A DNA stretch of 5,470 nucleotides, taken from Dehalococcoidales bacterium (GTDB lineage Bacteria; Chloroflexota; Dehalococcoidia; Dehalococcoidales; RBG-16-60-22). The notes beneath the pieces are model-generated. The model did not search any database. It was not told the DNA's origin and saw only the letters and a list, made by a program, of their open reading frames with translations. The stretch lies in assembly GCA_026416775.1 (NCBI GenBank), contig JAOAEN010000099.1, positions 1 through 5,470 of the forward strand, read 5' to 3'. This document shows, piece after piece, positions 1-5,470 of this stretch. Every line of letters starts with the position of its first letter. The stretch's first letter is position 1. The translations under genes and the position numbers were made by a program.

Positions 1-801
1 GTCAGGGCTTGTGCCATCAAGGTCATACATGCCGTAGGAAAGGAGGTTACGGCAGCCGGCACCTATCTCCAGATAGTCGGCATAGGCACGGGCAATCGCC
101 ATGACATCCGGAAGGTACACGTTATCAACGAAGTCCTTGAGGGTCTTGATCTTCCAGATATAAGCCATGAGGCTATCGGTGGTGGGAGTGGTAGTAATTC
201 CGCCGGGGATGATTCCCACGCTGTGGGGGATCTTGCCGCTGAAGATCGCCACCGCCTCATGCCCGATGCGCCGCATTTCAAGCGCCCTGACGTAATGGGC
301 GACGCACTCCTGGTTCACCGCGGGCGGCAGGCGGTAGTCCCCTTCGTAGCGGGGCAGGAATGGCTCGGGCGAGCCGCGCGCGATGAACTCCTTCAGCGAA
401 TTGAGATTGCTGTCCTTACCCTCATATTTGGCAACATCGGCAATGTTCACGTAGTCAAGGGCAGCAAGGTGATAGAAATTCAGGATATGGTCCTGCACCA
501 CGTGGGCACCCTGGATAAGGCTGCGTACCAGCCGGGCATTATCGGGTATCTTTGCGGCAATGCCGAAAGCACTGTCCAATGCCAGTGCCGCCGCCACGCC
601 GTGCGACTGCGGGCAGACCCCGCATATCCGCTGGGCAATGACCTGGGCATCCCGCGGGTCGCGGCCCCTCAAGATAAGCTCAATCCCGCGGAAGAGGTTA
701 CCAGTGGCACGGGCATCCCTGATTACCCCGTTTTCCACGATGCATTCTATCTTCAGGTGTCCTTCAAGCCGGGTAACCGGATCAATGACAATTCTGCCCA
801 T
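1..801 (-). CDS. [NiFe] hydrogenase large (catalytic) subunit, N-terminal 267 residues (3' end outside window)
   Basis: This subunit holds the NiFe(CN)2CO centre that splits or forms H2. My translation from ATG 801..799 stays open to position 1 and gives 267 residues, roughly half a usual large subunit. It begins MGRIVIDPVTRLEGHLKI, the conserved L0 region (R11-L-E-G-H15). The L1 motif RICGVCPQSH lies at residues 58-67; Cys60 and Cys63 are the first pair of NiFe ligands and His67 is conserved. Other family segments are FRGIELILRGRDPRDA (37-52) and KIPHSVGIIPGGIT (190-203). The second ligand pair (DPCxxC) and the endopeptidase-cleaved tail lie beyond the window and cannot be assessed. The ATG overlaps the small-subunit stop by one base (TAATG) and has a strong Shine-Dalgarno, so the two subunits are translationally coupled. 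CPQSH rather than CT-xx-H sets it apart from classic periplasmic group 1 enzymes. Confidence 0.95.
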   Translation of the reverse strand, partial: MGRIVIDPVTRLEGHLKIECIVENGVIRDARATGNLFRGIELILRGRDPRDAQVIAQRICGVCPQSHGVAAALALDSAFGIAAKIPDNARLVRSLIQGAHVVQDHILNFYHLAALDYVNIADVAKYEGKDSNLNSLKEFIARGSPEPFLPRYEGDYRLPPAVNQECVAHYVRALEMRRIGHEAVAIFSGKIPHSVGIIPGGITTTPTTDSLMAYIWKIKTLKDFVDNVYLPDVMAIARAYADYLEIGAGCRNLLSYGMYDLDGTSPD

Positions 802-1697
802 TAGTTTGCCTCCTTAGTCTTGTTTGCCCAGTAGGCGCCGACCACCGGGAGATCAACATCAATGAGCTTCTCGTAGAACGGGGCCATCCCGTGCGGGAAT
901 TCCGGCTGGGTGCAGCCGTTGCACGGGGCCCCGGCACCGATGACCCAATTGGTGCCGCTGTTCCAGCGCCGCAGGGGGCAGTCCGCGTAGGTGATGGGGC
1001 CCTTGCAGCCAAGCTCGTAGAGGCAACCGTCCTCCCCGAATTTTCTGGCGAACTTGCCCTCGTCAAAGTAGGCACGGCGCGGGCAGTTCTCGTGGATGAG
1101 TTTACCGTAATAAGCCTTCGGGCGCAGGTGTTCGTCAAGGTCTTCGGGTTTCGGCAGGCCGTGAAGGATAATGCTGGCAACTGTGCCGAAGAACCAGTCC
1201 GGGTGCGGGGGACATCCCGGGATATTGATGAGCGGTTTATTGATCCCCTTCTGCTCGAGGGCAGCCTTTACCGGGACACAGCCGGTGAGGTTCGGGGGAG
1301 CCGCCGAAATCCCGCCGAAGGAAGCGCATGTACCCATGGCAATCACCGCCATCGCATCACGGGCAAGCTCACCCACCCGCTGCAGCGTCGTCACCGGACT
1401 GCCACCCCTCTCCCCGACCACAGCGTAAACCCCGCCGTCTGCCGTGGAGATCGCCCCGTCCACCACGAGGACATATTCACCCTTTTTACGGGCTACCGTG
1501 TCCTCCATCAGCTCAATTGCCATTTCCCCGCTTGCCGCCATGATCACCGGGTGGAACCTAAGATTGATATGCACCCCCGGGACAAGCGGGTCAATGAGCA
1601 CGTTCTTGATAGTGGGGCTTGCCGTGTTGAGCATGGTCACGGCACATCCGCTGCAGGTAGCCGCCTGGAAATAAATGACCGGTATCTCTTTGACCAT
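801..1697 (-). CDS. [NiFe] hydrogenase small (electron-transfer) subunit, no Tat signal
   Basis: 298 residues from the ATG at 1697. It wires electrons between the NiFe site in the partner subunit and an acceptor through three iron-sulfur clusters, all with visible ligands. Proximal [4Fe-4S]: Cys15, Cys18 (CSGC), Cys124 (GTCASFGG), Cys162 (GCPPHPDW). Distal [4Fe-4S]: His202, Cys205, Cys225, Cys231. Medial: Cys240, Cys259, Cys262, with Val252 where Pro (3Fe-4S) or Cys (4Fe-4S) is usual. The two extra proximal-cluster cysteines of O2-tolerant enzymes are absent (Gly17 and Gly129), so it should be O2-sensitive. The protein starts directly at the first beta strand (VIYFQAATC), without a twin-arginine signal, and ends soon after the medial cluster without a membrane anchor, so a cytoplasmic place is likely. 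A GTG at 1700 is in frame but only 3 bases from the Shine-Dalgarno. The subgroup is not assigned; the cluster pattern suits group 1 or 2 type uptake enzymes. Confidence 0.95.
   Translation of the reverse strand: MVKEIPVIYFQAATCSGCAVTMLNTASPTIKNVLIDPLVPGVHINLRFHPVIMAASGEMAIELMEDTVARKKGEYVLVVDGAISTADGGVYAVVGERGGSPVTTLQRVGELARDAMAVIAMGTCASFGGISAAPPNLTGCVPVKAALEQKGINKPLINIPGCPPHPDWFFGTVASIILHGLPKPEDLDEHLRPKAYYGKLIHENCPRRAYFDEGKFARKFGEDGCLYELGCKGPITYADCPLRRWNSGTNWVIGAGAPCNGCTQPEFPHGMAPFYEKLIDVDLPVVGAYWANKTKEAN
809..815 (-). promoter_or_regulatory. Strong ribosome binding site for the hydrogenase large subunit
   Basis: AAGGAGG on the minus strand lies inside the last codons of the small-subunit gene, 7 bases before the ATG at 801. 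With the TAATG stop-start overlap it should give near-equal production of the two subunits. Confidence 0.75.
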
Positions 1698-1703
1698 CAC
1701 TCA

Positions 1704-1710
1704 CTCCTTT
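1704..1710 (-). promoter_or_regulatory. Ribosome binding site that decides the hydrogenase small-subunit start
   Basis: The minus strand reads AAAGGAG, ending 6 bases before the ATG at 1697 and 3 bases before the in-frame GTG at 1700. The spacing favours the ATG. Confidence 0.7.
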
Positions 1711-1760
1711 CCCAAGAACTGGACCCGTACAGGTTAAAAAAGGAAAAGGCATCCTGCTTG

Positions 1761-1789
1761 ATTATATTCCGTCAGCACCGAGAAGTCTA
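1761..1789 (-). promoter_or_regulatory. Candidate sigma-70-type promoter for the hydrogenase genes
   Basis: In the 113-bp gap between the EMO gene and the hydrogenase, the minus strand has TAGACT (1789..1784, 4 of 6 matches to TTGACA) and a perfect TATAAT (1766..1761), separated by 17 bp. Transcription would begin near 1754, giving a leader of about 55-60 nt before the ATG at 1697. It is found by sequence match only. The AT-rich gap in an otherwise GC-rich window supports it. Read-through from the etf operon remains possible, since I see no terminator between them. Confidence 0.55.
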
Positions 1790-1810
1790 TTGTGCAAAAT
1801 GCTTAAGCCG

Positions 1811-3778
1811 TCAATCGGCAAGCGACCTCGCCACGATTTCGGCAAGGTCAAGCACCTGCACCCTGTCCGCCACCCCCTTGTCCTTGAGGCCATCGTCAAA
1901 CATCGTCATGCAGTAGGGACAGCAGACGCAGACCGCCTGCGGGTCTTTTTCCAGAGCCTCTTCGACGCGGGCAACGTTGATGAGCCTGCCCTCGTTTTCC
2001 TCCATCCACATCCTGCCACCCCCTGCCCCGCAGCAGAAAGCCCGGCTGCGGCTACGCTTCATCTCAACGGGGGCCTTGCCTGTCACTGCCGCGAGGACAT
2101 CCCTCGGGGCATCGTAAATGCCGTTGTACCTGCCCAGATAGCATGAATCGTGGAAGACAAGATTACCTGTCCCCGTTAGGGGCTTCAGCCTGAGCCTGCT
2201 ATCCCTGATAAACCTGGCAATGAGCTCAACATGATGGACGACTTCAAAGTCCGCCCCGTACTGGCGGTAGTCGTTCTTAAGCGTGGAATAGCAGTGCGGG
2301 CACTGGGTGATGACCTTTTTCACACCCCTTTCCCTGAGCATCTTCACATTTGCCTGTGCCAGGCGGTCGAAAACGTACTCATTGCCGAGCCGCCTCAGGC
2401 TGTCCCCGCAGCACATTTCATCCCTGCCCAGCGTGCCCCACGAAATACCGGCCCTGTTGAAGATCTTCGCCAGCGAAACGGTCGTGTTGCGGTTGCGGCT
2501 ATCAAAAGCCCCGGCGCAGCCCACAAAGAAGAGGTATTCGGTTTTACCCTGCTCAAAGGGCTTAACGTCCATATCCTGTGCCCATTTGGTGCGCTCGGTG
2601 GGCACAATCCCCCAGGGATTAAAACGCTGCTCCATGTTCTCAAAAAGCGTGATGAGCTCCTCGGGAAACTTTGCCTTCATCTCCACGAGGTAGCGGCGCA
2701 TGTCAACGATGCGGGGGACATGCTCGATAAAGACCGGGCAGACCTCCATGCAGGCACCGCACGTCGTGCACGCCCAGATGGCTTCCTCCGCCACGCTCCC
2801 TTCACCACTCCCGCCGATAAGAGGGAGCTTCCCATCACGCTCCGCGTAATTCCTGAGCAGGTTCACCTTGATGTCGTGGATGACGAGCCTGGGCTGCAGG
2901 CGCTTGCCGGTGAAGGTCGCCGGGCAGTTGTCCGAGCAGCGCCCGCATTCGGTGCAGGAAAAGCTATCAAAGAGCGCCTTCCGGCTAAACTGGGCCACCT
3001 CCCCGACACCGAAGGTGGCTCCCTTCCTGAACTCCTCGCGCGGCTGCGTCCTCACCTTCTCCAGACTGCGGAAAAAGCAGTTCACCACCGCCGTCATGAT
3101 GTGGATATGCTTGCTGTAGGGCAGGTAGTTCAGGAAAAACAGCAGGATAACGGCATGAAGCCACCAGAAGACCTCACCCGCAGTATGCAGGGTGTCAACG
3201 CCCGTCCCCGACGGGATGAGCAAGGCACCGAAGCGGGAGACCGGCATGTAGGCAGCAGCACGCTCGGTGCCAGCAGCAATCTCGCAGGCATTCATGCCGA
3301 AATAGGCGATCATGAGCCCGGCAACGAGAAGGAGAATGGTGAACGCATCCCGGCTGCGCGCCTCGACATAGGGCGGGGGGAAGGTCAGCCGGCGGATGAT
3401 TGCAAGCACGACGGAAACCAGCGCAAGCACCGAGACGATATCAAAGATGGCACTGAGGGTAAAGTAGGCGCCATCAGGCAGGCGCGCAAGGTTGATCACA
3501 TCGGGGGCAAGCCCGCTCAGGAGAAACTCCGTATTGGAGATGAGCAGGATAAGGAAAGCCCAGTGGAGAACGAAATGGTTCAGACCAAAGCGCTTTTCCA
3601 CCACCCGCCGCTGCCCGATCCCGTAATAGAGCATGCTCCAGAGCCGCCTTAAGGGGGCATCAAAGCGGTTTTCCGGCTTACCCTTCAGGACAAGACCGAG
3701 ACGGCGGTAACAGCTATAAAGAAAGAAAATAACCGCAACGGCGAAAAGGATGGAAAATATAATTACCCTGGCACTCAA
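1811..3778 (-). CDS. Membrane-bound Fe-S oxidoreductase (NarI-like haem b + 2x[4Fe-4S] + two CCG domains), probable ETF:menaquinone oxidoreductase (EMO)
   Basis: 655 residues from a TTG start. The N-terminal half is a membrane domain with segments near residues 4-21, 66-88, 105-128, 145-165 and 202-218. His68 and His72 in one helix and His198, 208, 224 and 226 near the last are candidate haem b ligands, as in NarI-like domains. A ferredoxin-like region follows: Cys275, 278, 281, 285P and Cys337, 340, 343, 347P, two complete [4Fe-4S] sites. The C-terminal half has two full CCG domains of the HdrB/HdrD type: Cys421, Cys456-457, Cys493, Cys496; and Cys546, Cys582-583, Cys620, Cys623. In related proteins these bind noncubane iron-sulfur clusters. 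The layout is that of the DUF224 family shown in some anaerobes to act as EMO, moving electrons between EtfAB and (methyl)menaquinone. Its place 18 bp after etfA supports the same role. A heterodisulfide reductase-like activity is a less likely alternative. The gene is intact. Confidence 0.9.
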   Translation of the reverse strand: MSARVIIFSILFAVAVIFFLYSCYRRLGLVLKGKPENRFDAPLRRLWSMLYYGIGQRRVVEKRFGLNHFVLHWAFLILLISNTEFLLSGLAPDVINLARLPDGAYFTLSAIFDIVSVLALVSVVLAIIRRLTFPPPYVEARSRDAFTILLLVAGLMIAYFGMNACEIAAGTERAAAYMPVSRFGALLIPSGTGVDTLHTAGEVFWWLHAVILLFFLNYLPYSKHIHIMTAVVNCFFRSLEKVRTQPREEFRKGATFGVGEVAQFSRKALFDSFSCTECGRCSDNCPATFTGKRLQPRLVIHDIKVNLLRNYAERDGKLPLIGGSGEGSVAEEAIWACTTCGACMEVCPVFIEHVPRIVDMRRYLVEMKAKFPEELITLFENMEQRFNPWGIVPTERTKWAQDMDVKPFEQGKTEYLFFVGCAGAFDSRNRNTTVSLAKIFNRAGISWGTLGRDEMCCGDSLRRLGNEYVFDRLAQANVKMLRERGVKKVITQCPHCYSTLKNDYRQYGADFEVVHHVELIARFIRDSRLRLKPLTGTGNLVFHDSCYLGRYNGIYDAPRDVLAAVTGKAPVEMKRSRSRAFCCGAGGGRMWMEENEGRLINVARVEEALEKDPQAVCVCCPYCMTMFDDGLKDKGVADRVQVLDLAEIVARSLAD

Positions 3779-3786
3779 CGCAGCAT

Positions 3787-3796
3787 CCTTCCTTTT
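3787..3796 (-). promoter_or_regulatory. Ribosome binding site supporting a TTG start for the EMO gene
   Basis: The minus strand reads AAAAGGAAGG between the etfA stop (3799..3797) and the TTG at 3778, with 8 bases between the site and the TTG. The etfA TAG is in the same frame upstream, so the EMO protein cannot start earlier, and the first membrane helix begins a few residues after the TTG. A nearer ATG (3786..3784) is out of frame. Confidence 0.65.
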
Positions 3797-5131
3797 CTAT
3801 TTACTTCCTGCCGCCTTTTCGGCACGCCGTTTACGGATGTAAGCGGTGATTGCCGGCACCACCTCAAAAAGGTCGCCAACAATCCCGTAGGTCGCCACCT
3901 CAAAGATCGGGGCATGGGGGTCACGGTTGATGGCGATGATGGTCTCCGCATCCTGCATACCGACGAGGTGCTGGATGGCACCGCTTATGCCGACCGCGAA
4001 GTAGATCTTGGGACGCACGGTCTTGCCCGTCTGCCCGACCTGTCTTTCCAGAGGCATCCAGCCGGCTTCCACGGCGGCACGCGAGCAGGCGACCACTCCA
4101 CCGAGTTCACTGGCAAGTTCCTCGAGGATCCTGAAGTTTTCGGCGCTTCCCAGCCCCCTGCCGCCGGCAACGATGATATCGGCTGCCGCCACGTCAACCG
4201 TGTCCAGCCTTGTGTCAGGGATGATCTCGAGCACCTTGACGGCGATTTCCTCTTCCCGGACAGGTGCTTCCTCACGGATGATGATTCCACTCCGCGAGGC
4301 ATCCTTCTCCGGCATGGGCATCACGTGGGGACGCACCGTTGCCATCTGGGGACGCGTGCGCTCGGTAAGGATGGTCGCCATGATGTTCCCGCCGAAGGCG
4401 GGACGGGTCTGGAGCAGAAAGCCCCTTTCGTCAATGGCAAGCCCGGTACAGTCGGCAGTAAGACCGGTCTCAAGGCGCGTGGCGACCGCCCCGGCAAGGT
4501 CACGTCCCAAGCCCGTGGCGCCGACGAGGATAATCTCCGGCTTGTATTTCTCGGCAAGGTAACAGAGGGTCCGGTAATAGGGTTCGGTACGGTAGTAATG
4601 ATAGACCGGGGCATCAACGAGATACACCTTATGGGCACCGTAGGCAAAGGCCTCGCGGGCAAGGTGTTCAACATTATCCCCGATGACCACCGCGGCAAGC
4701 TCAACTCCGCGTGCCCGGGCAAGGCCGGCACCCACCCCCAGCAGCTCCCAAGAGACCTCGGCGGGTCTGCCTTCGGCATGCTCCACGAAGACCCACACGC
4801 CACGGTACTCACCGAGCTTTGCAAGGTGTGCTTCGGCTGGCTTTTCGGGCGCGGCTTCAGGCTTCGCCCGCTCCTTTGCCGAGAGCTCGTCGAGGATCTT
4901 CTGCTCCTCAGGCGTGAAGTAGATCTCGATCGCCCCGACGGGACATGCCTTGATGCAGAGCCGGCAGCGCGTACACTTCTCAAGGTCAATGACCGGCTCC
5001 CCCTTCTCGTTCATGGTAATGGCATCCTTGGGGCACTCGCTTTCACAGCGCGCGCCACAGGCGATGCACCTTCCGGGAATGAGCCGCGGGGTACCGCGGG
5101 GTCTTTTTGGCTTTTTTACTTCTTCAGACAC
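3797..5131 (-). CDS. etfA: Electron transfer flavoprotein alpha subunit with N-terminal 2x[4Fe-4S] ferredoxin domain
   Basis: EtfA carries the FAD through which the Etf dimer passes electrons. From a GTG at 5131 it has 444 residues. Residues 18-70 form a two-cluster ferredoxin domain: Cys22, 25, 29, 33 (spacing CxxCxxxCxxxCP, one residue longer than usual) and Cys53, 56, 59, 63 (standard CxxCxxCxxxCP). A charged Ala/Glu/Lys-rich linker (about 74-105) leads to the EtfA N-terminal Rossmann-like domain (about 108-300). The FAD domain shows GGRGLGSAENF (323-333), SRAAVEAGW (350-358, the Arg expected near the flavin), QVGQTGK (364-370), GISGAIQHLVGM (381-392) and INRDPHAPIFEVA (401-413). The GTG is preferred because it lies 1 bp after the etfB stop and leaves only a short lead before the first cysteine; no good Shine-Dalgarno precedes it. 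An ATG at 5206 would add 25 residues but overlap etfB by 74 bp. Ferredoxin-fused EtfA is known from anaerobic bacteria, including bifurcating enzymes such as caffeyl-CoA reductase. The fusion alone does not prove bifurcation. Confidence 0.95.
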   Translation of the reverse strand: MSEEVKKPKRPRGTPRLIPGRCIACGARCESECPKDAITMNEKGEPVIDLEKCTRCRLCIKACPVGAIEIYFTPEEQKILDELSAKERAKPEAAPEKPAEAHLAKLGEYRGVWVFVEHAEGRPAEVSWELLGVGAGLARARGVELAAVVIGDNVEHLAREAFAYGAHKVYLVDAPVYHYYRTEPYYRTLCYLAEKYKPEIILVGATGLGRDLAGAVATRLETGLTADCTGLAIDERGFLLQTRPAFGGNIMATILTERTRPQMATVRPHVMPMPEKDASRSGIIIREEAPVREEEIAVKVLEIIPDTRLDTVDVAAADIIVAGGRGLGSAENFRILEELASELGGVVACSRAAVEAGWMPLERQVGQTGKTVRPKIYFAVGISGAIQHLVGMQDAETIIAINRDPHAPIFEVATYGIVGDLFEVVPAITAYIRKRRAEKAAGSK

Positions 5132-5132
5132 T

Positions 5133-5470
5133 TCAGAGAGAGATGGTATCCCTTTCCAGCATCTTTTCAATAAGACGGCGGGCGACGTCATCCGGACGGT
5201 CGCCATCGCGCGAAATTATTTCGCCCTTCACCCTTTCTGGCGAGAATATGCGGCGCACCTGCGTCGGCGAGCCCTTGAGCCCGACCCGGTTCTCGTCAAG
5301 CTGCATAATCTTGTTGTCCCAGATCGGTACCGGGGCTTCCGCTGCGGCAAGGCGCATCGGCACGGTGGGATAGCGCGGTGTGTTGATTTCCCTCACCACG
5401 GTGATCATCGCCGGTAGCGGCGCCAGCACGACCTCGTGGCGGCCCTCGAGCTTGCGCCTTACCCTTACTG
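5133..5470 (-). CDS. etfB: Electron transfer flavoprotein beta subunit, C-terminal part (5' end outside window)
   Basis: Partial gene: 111 C-terminal residues are visible and the start lies beyond position 5470. EtfB forms a soluble heterodimer with EtfA and binds AMP or a second FAD; the dimer takes electrons from acyl-CoA dehydrogenases and similar flavoenzymes. The visible part reads as the EtfB C-terminal region: a basic stretch (VRVRRKLEGRHEVV), then APLPAMITVVREINTPRYPT, the hallmark segment in which an N-[ET]-PRYP-type motif follows a hydrophobic strand. After it come WDNKIMQLDENRVGLKGSPT, matching the family's L-G-L-x-GSPT-type segment, and a charged tail. The stop TGA (5135..5133) is one base from the proposed etfA start, so the two are probably translationally coupled. 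The NADH/AMP-binding N-terminal part is absent, so bifurcating and non-bifurcating types cannot be told apart from this piece. Confidence 0.93.
   Translation of the reverse strand, partial: VRVRRKLEGRHEVVLAPLPAMITVVREINTPRYPTVPMRLAAAEAPVPIWDNKIMQLDENRVGLKGSPTQVRRIFSPERVKGEIISRDGDRPDDVARRLIEKMLERDTISL

Noticed and set aside
223..804. Long plus-strand open frame over the hydrogenase large subunit
   Set aside because: It is antisense to a clear [NiFe] large subunit, and its translation shows no recognisable domain; such frames are expected opposite GC-rich genes.
1733..1750. T-rich run in the hydrogenase leader (minus strand), considered as an intrinsic terminator or attenuator
   Set aside because: No GC-rich hairpin precedes it; the best stem nearby is about 3 bp.
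1801..1808. Palindrome GCTTAAGC just after the EMO stop codon, considered as a terminator
   Set aside because: It is only 8 bp with no loop, and no T-run follows directly on the minus strand.
2231..3652. 473-codon plus-strand open frame opposite the EMO gene
   Set aside because: It mirrors the EMO coding sequence, whose cysteine motifs and helices are all intact. The antisense product is low-complexity and matches no family I know.
5083..5102. Tandem 9-bp direct repeat (CCGCGGGGT twice)
   Set aside because: It lies within the etfA coding region and encodes part of the basic Pro/Arg/Gly segment before the first cluster. Two copies are too few to call a functional repeat.
3914..5173. 419-codon plus-strand open frame opposite etfA
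   Set aside because: Antisense shadow of etfA; no start signals or domain features support it.

Overview
This window carries five tightly packed genes, all on the minus strand, so transcription runs from position 5470 down to position 1. No gene is supported on the plus strand. The content points to a strictly anaerobic bacterium with moderately high GC: many cysteine-rich iron-sulfur proteins, an electron transfer flavoprotein whose alpha subunit carries a ferredoxin domain, and a [NiFe] hydrogenase of the standard oxygen-sensitive type. Comparable gene sets are known from fatty-acid or aromatic-compound oxidising anaerobes (syntrophic Firmicutes, Desulfobacterota, some Chloroflexota). The window alone does not fix the phylum.

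Region 5470 to 1811 is an electron-transfer operon: the 3' part of etfB (cut by the window edge), then etfA starting directly behind it, then, after an 18-bp gap, a 655-residue membrane iron-sulfur protein. That protein joins a NarI-like haem b membrane domain, two [4Fe-4S] clusters and two HdrB/HdrD-type CCG domains. The trio matches the known arrangement in which EtfAB collects electrons from acyl-CoA dehydrogenases and passes them to an ETF:(mena)quinone oxidoreductase (EMO, formerly DUF224 FeS oxidoreductase) in the membrane.

Region 1810 to 1698 is a 113-bp intergenic stretch with a good candidate housekeeping promoter (perfect TATAAT, 17-bp spacer) and a strong ribosome binding site. Region 1697 to 1 is a [NiFe] hydrogenase: a small subunit without Tat signal or C-terminal anchor, followed by the large subunit with a 1-bp TAATG overlap. 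The large subunit runs off the window before its C-terminal nickel-binding motif.

Together the genes suggest that electrons from acyl-CoA oxidation reach the membrane via EtfAB and EMO, while a soluble, probably cytoplasmic, hydrogenase handles H2 nearby. Whether the two modules exchange electrons is inference from proximity; the internal promoter suggests that they can be expressed separately. I see no CRISPR, mobile element, RNA gene or clearly new system. The points most worth checking are the Etf/EMO-hydrogenase pairing, the non-standard residue at the medial cluster site of the hydrogenase small subunit, and the non-ATG starts of etfA and the EMO gene.
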